This document shows positions 42,775 to 53,412 of a stretch of 64,000 nt of DNA, in pieces (the stretch's first letter is position 1; every line of letters begins with the position of its first letter). Under the pieces are notes generated by a model, which was not told the origin of the DNA, made no database searches, and saw nothing but the letters and a program-made list of their open reading frames with translations. The stretch spans positions 1 through 64,000 of the forward strand of contig CALWVV010000009.1 in the NCBI GenBank assembly GCA_944385035.1. Direction: 5' to 3'. The stretch is from an uncultured Oscillospiraceae bacterium. Lineage in GTDB: Bacteria > Bacillota > Clostridia > Oscillospirales > Oscillospiraceae. A program made the translations under genes and the position numbers.

Positions 42775-42811
42775 CCCCTTTGCCCAAAAAGCGTGGAAAA
42801 AATTGTACAAA

Positions 42812-42846
42812 AAAAGAATGCCGGGAGGTTTTCCCGGCATTCTTTT
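42812..42846. terminator. Terminator of the small membrane-protein gene
   Basis: AAAAGAATGCCGGGA and TCCCGGCATTCTTTT form a 15-bp stem with a 5-nt loop and T-runs on both sides. It separates the gene at 42902 from the peptidase promoter. Confidence 0.85.
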
Positions 42847-42901
42847 AACAAATCTTGTCCAGACTATAACGAATTACGAAACGGAAGAAGGGGAGCCGGA
42901 C

Positions 42902-43189
42902 TTAAAAGAGGTTCAGTGCAAAGGAGAGGGTCATGACGATCACACCCAGACTGGCACAGGCGTCCAGCACCCAGGCGGCCCATTCCCGGCGTCGGCCGCG
43001 CTTTTTTCCAGTGGAGGGCAAAAGGGTGAGCTGGGGCTTTTGCACCGGAGCCGGCGGTCTGGGGCGTTCCAGTTTGGGGGCCAGGCTCCCCTCCTGGGTC
43101 AGGGCGAGCTTACGGCGGAACTCAGACAAATCCACCAGATTGCCCTCATGGCGAATGAAATTGGAAGTGGCGTAGTAGACCGTTTTCAT
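42902..43189 (-). CDS. Small predicted membrane protein, function unknown
   Basis: 95 residues. The N-terminal half is polar (MKTVYYATSNFIRHEGNLVD...), followed by a Pro-rich and basic stretch (RPRPPAPVQKP, KKRGRRREW) and one C-terminal membrane helix (AWVLDACASLGVIVMTLSFAL). A C-tail-anchored protein is likely. The start at 43189 follows GGAGGG; a longer frame upstream has no ribosome site. I do not recognise a family. Confidence 0.6.
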   Translation of the reverse strand: MKTVYYATSNFIRHEGNLVDLSEFRRKLALTQEGSLAPKLERPRPPAPVQKPQLTLLPSTGKKRGRRREWAAWVLDACASLGVIVMTLSFALNLF

Positions 43190-43434
43190 GCGAGATCCCT
43201 CCGTTTCGTTTTGACCAAATTTTATGGGAAAGATAGTCCGAAAAAACGGACTATTCTGACATCTTACAACAAAATTCGTGCCTCTGGCTATAAAATACAA
43301 CAAACGTTCCATAATGTCAAGAGAAATTCGAACATTTTTTCCATTCTTGAAATCCATGGAACAGGTCCTTCTATGGGAAACAGACGAAAAAGAGGCAAAA
43401 AGGTTCCTGGTTCATAATTTTTTTCTTCTCCTGG

Positions 43435-43463
43435 TTGCGTTTTGGAGAAAATAGAGGTATAAT
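43435..43463 (+). promoter_or_regulatory. Promoter of typA
   Basis: TTGCGT (43435-43440), a 17-bp spacer and TATAAT (43458-43463), about 40 nt before the typA start. Confidence 0.65.
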
Positions 43464-43501
43464 AGCCAATCGTTGAGAAATCCAAGAGAGGTGCAGCTTC
43501 C

Positions 43502-45331
43502 ATGCGGAATGAAAAACTGAGAAACGTAGCAATTATTGCCCACGTCGACCATGGCAAGACCACCCTGGTAGACGAGCTGCTCAAGCAGTCGGGCGTATAC
43601 CGAGAGAACCAGACCGTGGTGGACCGGGTCATGGACTCCAACGACCTGGAGCGGGAGCGCGGCATCACCATTACGGCCAAAAATACCGCTGTACAGTACG
43701 GCGATATTAAGATCAACATTGTGGACACTCCGGGCCACGCCGACTTCGGCGGCGAGGTGGAGCGCATTTTGAAGATGGTCAACGGCGTCATCCTGCTGGT
43801 GGACGCCGCCGAGGGCCCCATGCCCCAGACCCGCTTTGTGCTGAGCAAGGCCCTGGAGCTGGGCCACCGGGTCATCGTGGTGGTCAACAAGATCGACCGC
43901 CCCGACCAGCGGGTGTACGAGGTCATTGACGAGGTGCTGGAGCTGCTGATGGACCTGGATGCCACCGACGAGCAGCTGGACTCCCCCATGCTCTTCTGCT
44001 CCGGCCGCCAGGGTACCGCTTCTGTCCAGCCTGACGTGGCCGGCAGCGACCTGAAGCCCCTGTTTGACGCTATTGTGGAGTATATCCCCGCCCCCGAGGT
44101 GGACCTGGAGGCCCCCTTCCAGATGCTGGTCTCCTCCATTGACTACAACGAGTTTGTGGGCCGGATCGCCATCGGCCGCATTGAGCGGGGCGTCATTAAG
44201 CAGAACCAGGAGATCGCTGTGTGCAACTACCACGACCCCGATGCCCCCGCTAAGAAGGCCAAGGCGGCCACCCTCTATGAGTTTGACGGCCTGGCCAAGG
44301 TCCCCGTGCAGCAGGCGGAGGCGGGCAACATCATCGCCATGAGCGGCATGGGCGAGATCACCATCGGCGATACCATCTGCGCCCCCGAGTGCATCGAGCC
44401 CATCGAATTTGTAAAGATCTCCGCCCCCACCATTGAGATGACCTTCTCCGTCAACGACTCCCCCTTTGCCGGCCGGGAGGGCAAGTTTGTCACCAGCCGC
44501 CAGCTGCGGGAGCGACTGTTCCGGGAGACCATGAAGGACGTGTCCCTCCGGGTCACCGAGGTGGAGGGTTCCACCGACTCCTTCAATGTGGCCGGCCGGG
44601 GCGAGATGTCCCTGTCCATTCTCATCGAGACCATGCGCCGGGAAGGCTATGAGCTTCAGGTCTCTCCCCCCCGTGTGCTCTACCAGGAGATCGACGGCGT
44701 GAAGTGCGAGCCTGTGGAGCGCCTGGTGGTGGACGTCCCCGCCGACTGTGTAGGCGCGGTGATGGAGAAGATCGGCTCCCGCAAGGGCGACCTGCTGGAG
44801 ATGAATCCTGTGGGCGACCGGATGAAGGTAGAGTTCCTGGTCCCCTCCCGCGGCCTGTTCGGCTACCGGAATGAGTTTTTGACTGACACCAAGGGCGAGG
44901 GCATCATGGCCTCCGTCTTTGACAGCTACCAGCCCCTGAAGGGCGAGATCAGCCGCCGTTCCACCGGCTCCCTGGTGGCCTTCGAGACCGGCGAAGCCGT
45001 GACCTACGGCCTTTACAATGCCCAGGAGCGCGGCAGCCTGTTCATTGGTCCGGGCACGCCTGTTTACGCCGGCATGGTGGTGGGTGTTACCCCCAAGAAC
45101 GAGGATATCTCCGTCAACGTGTGCAAGAAGAAGCAGCTGACCAACATGCGGGCCTCCGGCTCCGATGAGGCCCTGCGCCTGGTGACTCCCCGGACCCTGT
45201 CTCTGGAGCAGTGCCTGGAGTTCCTGGCAGATGATGAGCTGCTGGAGTGCACCCCTGAGAACCTGCGTCTGCGCAAGCGGATCCTGGACCACGGCGAACG
45301 GATGCGCGAGGCTTCCAAGAAGAAACAGTAA
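43502..45331 (+). CDS. typA: Ribosome-associated GTPase TypA/BipA
   Basis: 609 residues, the usual length. G motifs: [10 protein letters not shown] (G1), RGITITA (G2), [10 protein letters not shown] (G3) and NKIDR (G4). Domain II, EF-G-like domains III and V, and the TypA-specific C-terminal domain ([15 protein letters not shown]...LRLRKRIL) follow. It binds 70S ribosomes and helps assembly and translation under stress. AGAGAGGTGCAGCTTCC precedes the ATG. Single gene with its own promoter and terminator. Confidence 0.97.
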   Translation: MRNEKLRNVAIIAHVDHGKTTLVDELLKQSGVYRENQTVVDRVMDSNDLERERGITITAKNTAVQYGDIKINIVDTPGHADFGGEVERILKMVNGVILLVDAAEGPMPQTRFVLSKALELGHRVIVVVNKIDRPDQRVYEVIDEVLELLMDLDATDEQLDSPMLFCSGRQGTASVQPDVAGSDLKPLFDAIVEYIPAPEVDLEAPFQMLVSSIDYNEFVGRIAIGRIERGVIKQNQEIAVCNYHDPDAPAKKAKAATLYEFDGLAKVPVQQAEAGNIIAMSGMGEITIGDTICAPECIEPIEFVKISAPTIEMTFSVNDSPFAGREGKFVTSRQLRERLFRETMKDVSLRVTEVEGSTDSFNVAGRGEMSLSILIETMRREGYELQVSPPRVLYQEIDGVKCEPVERLVVDVPADCVGAVMEKIGSRKGDLLEMNPVGDRMKVEFLVPSRGLFGYRNEFLTDTKGEGIMASVFDSYQPLKGEISRRSTGSLVAFETGEAVTYGLYNAQERGSLFIGPGTPVYAGMVVGVTPKNEDISVNVCKKKQLTNMRASGSDEALRLVTPRTLSLEQCLEFLADDELLECTPENLRLRKRILDHGERMREASKKKQ

Positions 45332-45334
45332 GAA

Positions 45335-45374
45335 AAACGCCCCGTATTTTATGCTGATAAAATACGGGGCGTTT
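45335..45374 (+). terminator. Terminator of typA
   Basis: AAACGCCCCGTATTTTAT and its complement form an 18-bp stem with a GCTG loop, immediately after the stop codon. Confidence 0.9.
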
Positions 45375-45550
45375 GATCATTTCAGGCGGTCTGGCCGAAA
45401 GGGAAAGCCGGAACACTTCCACTCTCCCCCCAGCGGGAAAGGGGGGCTGCAGGGGATTTTTATGCTTTTCCTTGCCTTTTCTTTTGGCAAAGGGTATAAT
45501 AAATCAAAATCGGGTGTCTTGTCACCCCCCCTTGAAGGAGGCTTTCCGCG

Positions 45551-46999
45551 ATGAAAGCGAAAACCAATCTTACCATGCTCTGCGACTTTTATGAGCTGAC
45601 CATGGCCAACGGCTATTTCCAGACCGGCCTGAAAGACCGCATCTGCTACTTTGATGTATTTTACCGCTCCGTCCCCGATAAGGGTGGCTTTTCCATCGCC
45701 GCCGGCCTTGCCCAGGTGGTGGAATACATTCAGGACCTGTGCTTTGATGAGGAGGATCTGGAGTACCTGCGGGGCAAGGGCTGCTTTAACGAGGCGTTTT
45801 TGGACTTCCTGAAACACTTTAAATTTACCGGCGACATCTGGGCGGTGCCCGAGGGGACTCCGGTCTTCCCCAACGAGCCCATTCTCACCGTCCGGGCCCC
45901 CGCCATTCAGGCCCAGTTTGTGGAGACCTTTGTGCTGCTCACCCTGAACCATCAGAGCCTTATTGCCACCAAATCCAACCGGATCGTCCGGGCGGCGGAG
46001 GGGCGGCCTGTGGCGGAGTTCGGTTCCCGCCGGGCCCAGGGTTCGGACGGAGCCCTGCTGGGTGCACGGGCCAGCTACATTGCCGGCTGCGCCGCCACCG
46101 CCTGCACCATGGCCGATCAGCGGTACGGCTCTCCCGCTACCGGGACCATGGCTCACTCCTGGGTGCAGATGTTCCCCGATGAGTATACCGCCTTTAAAAC
46201 CTACTGCCAGCTGTATCCCAACAATGCCACCCTGCTGGTGGACACCTACAACGTGCTGAAATCCGGTGTGCCCAACGCCATCCGGGCCTTCCAGGAGGTC
46301 CTTCTCCCCCAGGGGATCACCAAGTGCGGCATTCGGCTGGACTCGGGCGATCTGACCTATCTGTCTCAAAAGGCCCGGCAGATGCTGGACGATGCCGGTC
46401 TGACCGACTGCAAGATCGTGGTGTCCAACGCCCTGGATGAGTATATCATCCGGGATCTGGTGCGCCAGGGGGCGCGGATCGACTCCTTCGGCGTGGGCGA
46501 GCGGCTCATCACCTCCCGCAGTGAGCCGGTGTTCGGCGGAGTGTATAAGCTGGCCGCCATTGAGGATGACCAGGGGAACATCATTCCCAAGATCAAGATC
46601 AGCGAAAATCCCGCCAAGATCACCACCCCCCACTTCAAGAAGGTGTACCGCATCTTCTCCAAGGACACCGGAAAGGCGGAGGCGGACCTCATCTGCCTCC
46701 ACGATGAGGAGTTTGACTTTGACGCGCCTCTGGAGCTCTTTGACCCCGATGCCACCTGGAAGCGGAAGACCTTTACCAACATTGAAGCACGGGAACTGAT
46801 GGTGCCCATTTTCCAGAAGGGCGAGCTGGTCTATCAGGTCCCCGACCTGCAGGCCAGCCGGGCCTACTGCCAACGGCAGGTGGATTCCCTGTGGGACGAG
46901 GTCAAGCGCTTTGAAAATCCCCACAACTACTATGTGGACCTGAGCCAGAAGCTGTGGGACATTAAGCAGAGTCTGCTCAACCGCCACGATATGAAATAA
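45551..46999 (+). CDS. pncB: Nicotinate phosphoribosyltransferase
   Basis: 482 residues. It joins nicotinate and PRPP to form nicotinate mononucleotide in the NAD salvage pathway. Family blocks: TMLCDFYELTMANGYF, FGSRRAQGSDGALLGARASYI, GTMAHSWVQMF, and the PRPP-site region IRLDSGDLTYLSQKAR followed by DSFGVGERLITS. Start after AAGGAGGCTTTCCGCG. Stands alone between terminators. Confidence 0.96.
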   Translation: MKAKTNLTMLCDFYELTMANGYFQTGLKDRICYFDVFYRSVPDKGGFSIAAGLAQVVEYIQDLCFDEEDLEYLRGKGCFNEAFLDFLKHFKFTGDIWAVPEGTPVFPNEPILTVRAPAIQAQFVETFVLLTLNHQSLIATKSNRIVRAAEGRPVAEFGSRRAQGSDGALLGARASYIAGCAATACTMADQRYGSPATGTMAHSWVQMFPDEYTAFKTYCQLYPNNATLLVDTYNVLKSGVPNAIRAFQEVLLPQGITKCGIRLDSGDLTYLSQKARQMLDDAGLTDCKIVVSNALDEYIIRDLVRQGARIDSFGVGERLITSRSEPVFGGVYKLAAIEDDQGNIIPKIKISENPAKITTPHFKKVYRIFSKDTGKAEADLICLHDEEFDFDAPLELFDPDATWKRKTFTNIEARELMVPIFQKGELVYQVPDLQASRAYCQRQVDSLWDEVKRFENPHNYYVDLSQKLWDIKQSLLNRHDMK

Positions 47000-47008
47000 C
47001 CAAGGAAC

Positions 47009-47033
47009 GTGCCCCGGCCATTGGCCGGGGCAC
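47009..47033 (+). terminator. Terminator of pncB
   Basis: GTGCCCCGGCC, ATT loop, GGCCGGGGCAC; a perfect 11-bp stem 10 nt after the stop. There is no strong T-run. Confidence 0.75.
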
Positions 47034-47051
47034 ATGATTTGGAAGAATAAA

Positions 47052-47081
47052 AAACAGCCCGGTCTTTTGACCGGGCTGTTT
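47052..47081. terminator. Terminator of secG
   Basis: AAACAGCCCGGTC, TTTT loop, GACCGGGCTGTTT; a 13-bp stem with flanking T-runs for the minus strand. Confidence 0.9.
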
Positions 47082-47090
47082 GAACGTTTA

Positions 47091-47327
47091 TCAGATGATG
47101 CACAGGATCAGGGTCAGCAGGATCCAGACGATGGCCACCCACTTGGTCATCTTAGCCAGCTTGGCATCCACGCTCTTGGCCTTGTTCTTGGACAGGAAGG
47201 TATCGGCGCCGCCGGCAATGGCTCCGGACAGGCCGGCGCTCTTGCCGGACTGGAGCATGACCACAGCGATGACAGCCAGCCCACACAGGACCTGGACGAT
47301 GGTAAGGATCAGATTCAGCGTTTCCAT
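47091..47327 (-). CDS. secG: Preprotein translocase subunit SecG
   Basis: 78 residues with two membrane helices (ILTIVQVLCGLAVIAVVMLQ and WVAIVWILLTLILCII) and the conserved loop SGKSAGLSGAIAGGADTFL. It is an accessory part of the SecYEG protein export channel. Length is standard. Confidence 0.94.
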   Translation of the reverse strand: METLNLILTIVQVLCGLAVIAVVMLQSGKSAGLSGAIAGGADTFLSKNKAKSVDAKLAKMTKWVAIVWILLTLILCII

Positions 47328-47507
47328 TTGTTCTCGTTCCTTTCAAGGCCCCTGGGGGGCAAGTATTTCACAAAATTGACCGGAAATGCCCGGAAGTACA
47401 GAAGATTGTACCACAAATGTGGATAGATTGCAAGACTTTCCCGAAATTTTCCCCGAAACCGGGAAAAACTACCACAAGTTGTGGACAAATTTCCGGTGTC
47501 CACACCA

Positions 47508-48422
47508 TCAGGTGGAAGGTTCTTCCCCTTCTGCCGGGCGGCGGTAATAGACGATGCCGTTTTGGCAGATGGTCTCCAGCAGTCCCCGGTCGGTGAGGTA
47601 CTCCACAAAGAAGCGGATGTTGCGCTCAAAGCGCAGGGCCCGCCGGGGCTTTTTGGTAAAAAGCTCGTCCTGGATGCACACAGCCTCATTGATCTGGCTG
47701 GCGGACATGGGCCGGTGGATAAGGGAGAGAATTTCCTCCGCCCGGCGGCGCAGGAGGGCCTGGTTTTCGTCCACAAGCTCCTCCAGCTCCTCCTGGGAAC
47801 AGGTTCCCCGGTGGGCCATGATATACTGCGCACAGGAAAGGCCCCGGAGCTTTTCCCGGCTGTCTGCAGCGGCCTGATGACTGAGGTTATAGGGCAGTTT
47901 TGCTTTCAGCATTTCGTGGCTGAGCAGGGCATCGGCGGTGTAGCATACGTGGTCCGGGGTAATGGTACAGATGTGCCCGGCGGAGTGGCCGGGGGTGTGG
48001 AGGATCTGAAAGTCTGCTCCGCAGAAGGAAAAGGTCCCGTCCTCTGGGGGGATGATCACATCGGGGGTGTGGACCATGCAGGAGGATTCCCGAGCGACCA
48101 TATCCGGGGGCAGCGTGAGAAAGTAACATTTCAGGGTCAAAATGTTGGCACACATGGCGGCTTCCGGAGCCGTGAGGGCAATCTTTGTGCCGTATTTCTG
48201 CTGAAAATACCCACTGTTTCCACAGTGGTCCACATGGGCGTGGGAGCAGAGAACGCCCACCGGGCGAAGGCCCTGGGACAAAAGAGCCTGCTCCAGCTCC
48301 TCCCGTTCCTCCAACAGTCCGGTATCCAGCAGGATACACCGGCTCTCGTCCAGTTTATAGAAGGGGATGAGCTCCATGGCCTCCGCCACCCAGGTGTTTC
48401 CCTTAATTTGCCTCAGTTCCAT
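47508..48422 (-). CDS. Metallo-beta-lactamase-fold hydrolase
   Basis: 304 residues. The metal site is SHAHVDHCG near residue 60, with HTPGHSAGH near 143 and a further Asp/His downstream. The C-terminal third looks like a winged-helix ([33 protein letters not shown]). Such enzymes hydrolyse thioesters or act as glyoxalase-II-like proteins; the substrate is unknown. The start overlaps the end of mnmG by 20 bp, so the two are co-translated. Confidence 0.85.
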   Translation of the reverse strand: MELRQIKGNTWVAEAMELIPFYKLDESRCILLDTGLLEEREELEQALLSQGLRPVGVLCSHAHVDHCGNSGYFQQKYGTKIALTAPEAAMCANILTLKCYFLTLPPDMVARESSCMVHTPDVIIPPEDGTFSFCGADFQILHTPGHSAGHICTITPDHVCYTADALLSHEMLKAKLPYNLSHQAAADSREKLRGLSCAQYIMAHRGTCSQEELEELVDENQALLRRRAEEILSLIHRPMSASQINEAVCIQDELFTKKPRRALRFERNIRFFVEYLTDRGLLETICQNGIVYYRRPAEGEEPST

Positions 48423-50310
48423 GAGCGCTGCCTCCTCTCTCCTCCCCCTGCTTCAAATAGACCATCAGGACCGCCACATCTGCGGGGGACACGCCGGACA
48501 CCCGGCTAGCCTGGCCCAGGTTCCGGGGCCGGATGGCAGAGAGCTTCTGCCGGGCCTCCAGACGCAGGCCGGAGATGGACAGATAGTCCAGGTCCGGGGG
48601 CAGGGGCCGCTCCTCCAGGCGCTTGACCTCTTCCACCTGGCGCAGCTGGCGGTCGATGTAGCCGGCGTACTTGATGGTGATCTCCGCCTCGCTGACGACC
48701 TTGGGGGGAAGCTGGGGCCGCTGAGGGTCAAAGGGGGTGAGGTCGGCATAGGTGAGCCGGGGGCGGCGGAGCAGGTCGCTGAGCCGGGCCCCGTCCTTCA
48801 CCGGGGGTTCGCCCCGGTCCTCCAGCAGCTTGTTAAGCTCGGGAGAGGGGGGCGTGCCGGTGCGCTCCAGGCGCTGTACCTCTTTGTCCACCATGCGGTA
48901 CTTTTCCAGCACCGCTTCATATTGTGTCCGGGAAATCAGGCCCAATTCATAGCCCAGGGGGGTGAGCCGCCGGTCGGCGTTGTCCTGGCGGTGCAGGAGC
49001 CGGTACTCCGTGCGGGAGGTCATCATCCGGTAGGGCTCATTGGTGCCCTTGGTCACCAGGTCATCAATGAGCACGCCGATGTACCCCTGATCCCGGCGCA
49101 GGATAAAGGGAGGCTTGCCCAAAATCTTCAGGGCTGCGTTGACCCCGGCCACGAACCCCTGGACGGCGGCCTCCTCATAGCCGGAGGAGCCGTTGAACTG
49201 TCCCGCCCCGTAGAGGCCGGGGACGGACTTGACTTCCAGGGTGGCCTCCAGCTGGGTGGGGTCCACGCAGTCATATTCGATGGCGTAGGCGCACCGGGTC
49301 ATTTCCGCCTGCTCCAGGCCGGGGATGGTGTGGAGCATCTGGATCTGTACCTCCTCGGGCAGCGAGGAGGAAAAACCCTGGATGTACAGCTCCTCGGTGT
49401 CCAGGCCCATAGGCTCGATAAACAGCTGGTGGCGCTCCTTGTCCGGGAAACGGTCCACCTTGGTCTCAATGGAGGGGCAGTACCGGGGGCCTACTCCCTC
49501 AATGGTGCCGTCAAACAGAGGGGAACGGTGCATATTGGCCCAGATGATGTCATGGGTGTGCTGGTTGGTGTAGGTGAGGTAGCATACCGCCTGATTTTTT
49601 GGGGGTGTCTCGGTCTGGAAGGAGAAGGCCTGGCCGTCCTCGTCCCCCACCTGGAGCTCCATTTTGGAGAAATCCACCGACCGGGCGTTGACCCGTGGGG
49701 GTGTTCCCGTTTTAAACCGGCGGATGGATAAGCCCAGCTTCAGAAGGCTCTGGGTCAGGGGCAGGGCGGCGGACAGGCCGTCCGGTCCGGAGTCCCGGAC
49801 CACCTCCCCCACCACGATGCGGCCCCCCAGATAGGTGCCGGTGGCCACCACGGCGGCCTTCACGGCATAGGTGGCTCCGGTGTGGGTGACCACCCCGGAC
49901 ACGGCTCCATTCTCCGTGAGGATCTCCACCACCTCTGCCTGCTTGACCCACAGGTTTTCCTGCTTTTCCAGGGTGTGCTTCATAATTTTCTGATATTCCC
50001 GGCGGTCGGCCTGGGCCCGGAGGGACCAGACGGCAGGGCCCTTGCTCCGGTTCAGAAGGCGGTACTGAATGCAGGCCTTGTCCGCGGCACGGGCCATCTC
50101 ACCCCCCAGGGCGTCCAGCTCCCGGACCAGGTGGCCCTTCCCGGTGCCGCCAATGGCGGGGTTGCAGGGCATGTTGCCCACCGCGTCCAGATTGACGGTG
50201 AAGCACAGGGTTTTAAGGCCCATCCGGGCGGCGGCCAGAGCAGCCTCGATGCCTGCGTGTCCCGCCCCGATGACGGCAATATCAAATGTTCCGGCAAAAT
50301 AGGTAGTCAT
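48403..50310 (-). CDS. mnmG: tRNA uridine 5-carboxymethylaminomethyl modification enzyme MnmG
   Basis: 635 residues, the usual length. With MnmE it modifies U34 of tRNAs. The FAD site [18 protein letters not shown] is near the start; [33 protein letters not shown] ([18 protein letters not shown]) and the C-terminal [12 protein letters not shown] are diagnostic. I start at the ATG at 50310, since the longer frame upstream overlaps the divergent tadA. Not near an evident replication origin. Confidence 0.95.
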   Translation of the reverse strand: MTTYFAGTFDIAVIGAGHAGIEAALAAARMGLKTLCFTVNLDAVGNMPCNPAIGGTGKGHLVRELDALGGEMARAADKACIQYRLLNRSKGPAVWSLRAQADRREYQKIMKHTLEKQENLWVKQAEVVEILTENGAVSGVVTHTGATYAVKAAVVATGTYLGGRIVVGEVVRDSGPDGLSAALPLTQSLLKLGLSIRRFKTGTPPRVNARSVDFSKMELQVGDEDGQAFSFQTETPPKNQAVCYLTYTNQHTHDIIWANMHRSPLFDGTIEGVGPRYCPSIETKVDRFPDKERHQLFIEPMGLDTEELYIQGFSSSLPEEVQIQMLHTIPGLEQAEMTRCAYAIEYDCVDPTQLEATLEVKSVPGLYGAGQFNGSSGYEEAAVQGFVAGVNAALKILGKPPFILRRDQGYIGVLIDDLVTKGTNEPYRMMTSRTEYRLLHRQDNADRRLTPLGYELGLISRTQYEAVLEKYRMVDKEVQRLERTGTPPSPELNKLLEDRGEPPVKDGARLSDLLRRPRLTYADLTPFDPQRPQLPPKVVSEAEITIKYAGYIDRQLRQVEEVKRLEERPLPPDLDYLSISGLRLEARQKLSAIRPRNLGQASRVSGVSPADVAVLMVYLKQGEERGGSAHGTEAN

Positions 50311-50454
50311 AGGCGAAAATCCTCTGTCTCTAAATTCGCTGGCTATTGTATCACGATTTTGCGCCCAGTACAAGTAAGCTCCCGCTTTCCGGTTGCGAAA
50401 AACGGCGGGATAGGGTACACTGGAGAAAACAGCAAAAAAGGCGGGAGAAGGGAA

Positions 50455-50898
50455 ATGGACCACGAATACTATATGGGAAAGGCTCTGGAGCTGGCCCAGG
50501 AGGCCCAGGCGGACGGGGACGTGCCGGTGGGCTGTGTCATTGTCCGGGACGGAGAGATCATCGGCCGGGGCCGGAACCGCCGGGAGGCCAATGGAGATGC
50601 CACCGCCCACGCGGAGCTGGATGCCATTCGGGACGCCTGCCAGCGGACGGGAAGCTGGCGGCTGCACGGCTGCACCCTCTATGTGACCCTGGAGCCCTGC
50701 CCCATGTGCGCCGGGGGGATCATCAACGCCCGTGTGGAAGAGGTGCGCTATGGAGCCAAAGATGAAAAGGCCGGGTGCTGCGGGTCGGTCCTGAACCTCT
50801 TTGAGGAGCGCTTCAACCACCATCCCAGGATCTATCAGGGGCCGCTGACCGGGCCGTGCGAGGAGATTCTCCAGCGCTTTTTTGAAACTCTGCGCTGA
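50455..50898 (+). CDS. tadA: tRNA(Arg) adenosine-34 deaminase
   Basis: 147 residues. It converts A34 to inosine in the anticodon of tRNA-Arg(ACG). The zinc site has AHAELDAI (His, with the catalytic Glu) and PCPMCAGGI (two Cys). Start at 50455 after GGGAGAAGGGAA. Divergent from mnmG. Confidence 0.95.
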   Translation: MDHEYYMGKALELAQEAQADGDVPVGCVIVRDGEIIGRGRNRREANGDATAHAELDAIRDACQRTGSWRLHGCTLYVTLEPCPMCAGGIINARVEEVRYGAKDEKAGCCGSVLNLFEERFNHHPRIYQGPLTGPCEEILQRFFETLR

Positions 50899-50905
50899 GG
50901 AAAAG

Positions 50906-51129
50906 ATTTAATTCTTTTGTAACATTTGCAGAGAACTTTTTTAATGATTCTTGGATATACTCATACTCGCAAGGCAAGAACATCTTTTCATTCTATCCTC
51001 CAATTTCTTGAAAGGCTGATGGGTCGCTCCATCAGCCTTTCCTCCATTGTGGGGGAAGATGTGGAAAACTTTTTGCTGCGAAGGTTGGTTTTTCGGAAAT
51101 TTTGGAATGTATTTAATTCTTTTGTAACA
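50906..51129. repeat. 19-bp direct repeat in a 430-base gene-free region
   Basis: ATTTAATTCTTTTGTAACA occurs exactly at 50906-50924 and 51111-51129, 205 bp apart. The region between tadA and the thiolase gene holds no credible coding frame. Three hairpins also lie in it (51010-51041, 51220-51245 and 51285-51318). Confidence 0.6.
51010..51041 (+). terminator. Hairpin inside the gene-free region
   Basis: GAAAGGCTGATGG, GTCGCT loop, CCATCAGCCTTTC: a 13-bp stem without a strong T-run. It could end the tadA transcript or belong to a small RNA. Confidence 0.5.
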
Positions 51130-51219
51130 ACTGGGGATGGAATTGTTAATAACTTTCCCGTATCATAACATCTGCAAGAGACAGTTCGTTTCATTTTAAT
51201 CCTCTTTTTCAACGGGAAC

Positions 51220-51245
51220 CCCGGCGCCTTGGAGCAGGCGCCGGG
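51220..51245 (+). terminator. Hairpin terminator
   Basis: CCCGGCGCC, 8-nt loop, GGCGCCGGG, then ATTTTCGTTTTT. Confidence 0.7.
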
Positions 51246-51284
51246 ATTTTCGTTTTTGGAGCAAGGCCATGTGTTCCAAAGCAG

Positions 51285-51318
51285 AAAAAGCGCCCCGGCG
51301 AAAGCCGGGGCGCTTTTT
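51285..51318. terminator. Terminator of the thiolase gene
   Basis: AAAAAGCGCCCCGGC, GAAA tetraloop, GCCGGGGCGCTTTTT; a perfect 15-bp stem 17 nt after the stop on the minus strand. Confidence 0.92.
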
Positions 51319-51335
51319 TATCAATTGGGAAGCGA

Positions 51336-52595
51336 TCAGCACTTCTCGAAGATGGTGGCAACACCCATGCCGCCGCCAATGCACAGGGTGGCAAGACCCT
51401 TCTTGGCGTCGTCACGCTTCTGCATCTCGTGGAGCAGGGTGACGATGATGCGGGCGCCGGAAGCACCAACGGGGTGACCCAGGGCGATGGCGCCGCCGTT
51501 GACGTTGACCTTGCTCATGTCGAAGCCCAGCTCACGGGCCACGGCGATGGACTGGGCGGCAAAGGCCTCGTTGGCCTCCACCAGGTCCATGTCCTCGATC
51601 TTCAGGCCGGCCTTCTCCATGGCCTGGCGGGAAGCGGGAACGGGACCCACACCCATGATCTTGGGATCCACGCCGCCCTGGCCCCAGGAAATGAGCTTGG
51701 CCATGGGCTTGAGACCGTACTTCTCCACAGCCTCGCCGGAGGCCAGGATGATGGCGGCAGCGCCGTCGTTGATGCCGGAGGCGTTGGCGGCGGTGACGCG
51801 CTGAACATGCTTCTTGGCGTCGGCCTCGTGGATCTGAGTGGGCTCAAAGGTGTGGACGATCTCGTCCTCCACGCCCTCGGGGCCTACGGGGAAAGCGCCG
51901 CGCAGCTTGGCGATGCTCTCAGGAGTGACGCCGGCGCGGGGGAACTCGTCCACCTTAAACTCCACGGTCTCCTTCTTCTTCTTGATCATCACGGGGACGA
52001 TCTCGTCGTTGAAGCGGCCGGAGTTGAGGGCGGCCTCGGCCTTGTTCTGGGAGGAGGCGGCGAACTCGTCCAGCTCTTCCCGTGTGATGCCCCACACGTC
52101 GCAGATGTTCTCAGCGGTGGTGCCCATGTGGTAGTTATTGTAAGCGTCCCACAGGCCGTCCTTGATCATGGTGTCCATCATCTTGTTGTCGCCCATACGA
52201 GCGCCCCAGCGGGCGGCGGGGATGGCATAGGGGGCGGCGGACATATTCTCAGTACCGCCGGCAACCACGATGTCGGCGTCGCCGGCAGCGATGGTACGGC
52301 CGGCCTCAATAACAGACTTCATGCCGGAGCCGCACACCATGCCCACGGTGTAGGCGGGGACGGAGGTGGGCACACCGGCCTTCAGGGCGGCCTGGCGGGC
52401 CACGTTCTGGCCCAGGCCGGCGGTGAGGATACAACCGAACATGACTTCATCCACCTGCTCGGGCTTCACGTTGGCCCGATTGAGGGCCTCCTTAATGACA
52501 ACCGCGCCCAGATCAGCAGCGGGAGTATCCTTCAGAGAACCACCGAAGGAGCCGATGGCGGTGCGGCAGCAGCTAACAACATAAATGTCTTTCAT
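51336..52595 (-). CDS. thlA: Acetyl-CoA C-acetyltransferase (thiolase)
   Basis: 419 residues. It condenses two acetyl-CoA to acetoacetyl-CoA, the first step of butyrate formation. Catalytic Cys in [11 protein letters not shown] (near residue 88), HPVGASGAR with the catalytic His, and CIGGGMG near the end. It is about 25 residues longer than usual because of an extra segment around residues 230-260 ([19 protein letters not shown]...), just before [12 protein letters not shown]. The gene stands alone here; the rest of the butyrate pathway is not in the window. Confidence 0.93.
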   Translation of the reverse strand: MKDIYVVSCCRTAIGSFGGSLKDTPAADLGAVVIKEALNRANVKPEQVDEVMFGCILTAGLGQNVARQAALKAGVPTSVPAYTVGMVCGSGMKSVIEAGRTIAAGDADIVVAGGTENMSAAPYAIPAARWGARMGDNKMMDTMIKDGLWDAYNNYHMGTTAENICDVWGITREELDEFAASSQNKAEAALNSGRFNDEIVPVMIKKKKETVEFKVDEFPRAGVTPESIAKLRGAFPVGPEGVEDEIVHTFEPTQIHEADAKKHVQRVTAANASGINDGAAAIILASGEAVEKYGLKPMAKLISWGQGGVDPKIMGVGPVPASRQAMEKAGLKIEDMDLVEANEAFAAQSIAVARELGFDMSKVNVNGGAIALGHPVGASGARIIVTLLHEMQKRDDAKKGLATLCIGGGMGVATIFEKC

Positions 52596-52740
52596 AGTGT
52601 TTACCTCCAGTCGTTTGATAACGGCGCCCGGCCTGAGCGCCCTGATTTTAATCCGCTCTTTCTGTCATCATAGCAGAGCGTGAAAGAAAAAGCAATAAAA
52701 TTTTCTTTGTTTTGGAAGGATTGGCCCCTGCGCCGGGAAA

Positions 52741-53334
52741 TCAGCCGTTGAATTTCCCCATGGCCCGGTCCAGGCCCTCGCTGAGGATACACTCCACCGC
52801 GTCAGCAGCCCGTTTGACGGCGGCATCGATGGCCTTCTTATCCTCCCCCTGGAACTTGCCCAGTACCCAGTCGGCCAGGTCATAGTCCGGGTGGGGCTTC
52901 TCCCCCACCCCCACCCGCAGACGGGGGAACTGGTCGGTGCCCAGGTGCTGGATAATATTTTTCAGGCCGTTGTGGCCCCCGGCGGAACCCTTCAGGCGGA
53001 TGCGCAGCCGGCCCACGGCCAGGGCCGTGTCGTCCGAGACCACCAGGATGTGGTCAGGGGAAATTTTGTAAAAATCCGCCGCCTGGCGCACGGCCTCCCC
53101 GGACAGGTTCATATAGGTAATGGGCTTCATCACCAGCACCTTTTCCCCGGAAATGGTGAAAAGGTTGGTCAGGGCCTTGAATTTCAGCTTCTGGATGGGT
53201 TTCTTTTGCCGCTCGGCGATCTCGTCGGCTACCATAAACCCCACATTGTGCCGGGTGTTTTCATACTTGTCCCCAGGGTTGCCCAGACACACCAGCAGCC
53301 AGCCGGCTCCCCCGGAATCTTTTTTAAACAGCAT
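52741..53334 (-). CDS. pth: Peptidyl-tRNA hydrolase
   Basis: 197 residues. It recycles tRNA from peptidyl-tRNA that drops off ribosomes. Diagnostic: LVCLGNPGDKYENTRHNVGF with the catalytic His, MKPITYMNLSGEAV, KGSAGGHNGLKNI and RLRVGVG. Follows prs in the order glmU-like, prs, pth that is conserved in Firmicutes. Confidence 0.95.
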   Translation of the reverse strand: MLFKKDSGGAGWLLVCLGNPGDKYENTRHNVGFMVADEIAERQKKPIQKLKFKALTNLFTISGEKVLVMKPITYMNLSGEAVRQAADFYKISPDHILVVSDDTALAVGRLRIRLKGSAGGHNGLKNIIQHLGTDQFPRLRVGVGEKPHPDYDLADWVLGKFQGEDKKAIDAAVKRAADAVECILSEGLDRAMGKFNG

Positions 53335-53360
53335 AGTCTTTCCTCGCTTAATGCTTAAAA

Positions 53361-53392
53361 CACAGGGGCGGGTAAAGCTACCCGCCCCTGTG
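53361..53392. terminator. Terminator of prs
   Basis: CACAGGGGCGGGTA, AAGC loop, TACCCGCCCCTGTG; on the minus strand followed by TTTTAAG. It separates prs from pth. Confidence 0.85.
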
Positions 53393-53412
53393 CTGGCGTC
53401 ATCAAATGGTTC

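Noticed and set aside
43412-45292. 626-codon minus-strand frame opposite typA
   Set aside because: typA is certain on the plus strand; the antisense frame is His/Leu/Gly-rich filler without any recognisable domain.
51051-51160. DnaA-box-like words near tadA/mnmG suggesting a replication origin
   Set aside because: Only imperfect matches are seen, and dnaA, dnaN, rpmH or parAB are not nearby.
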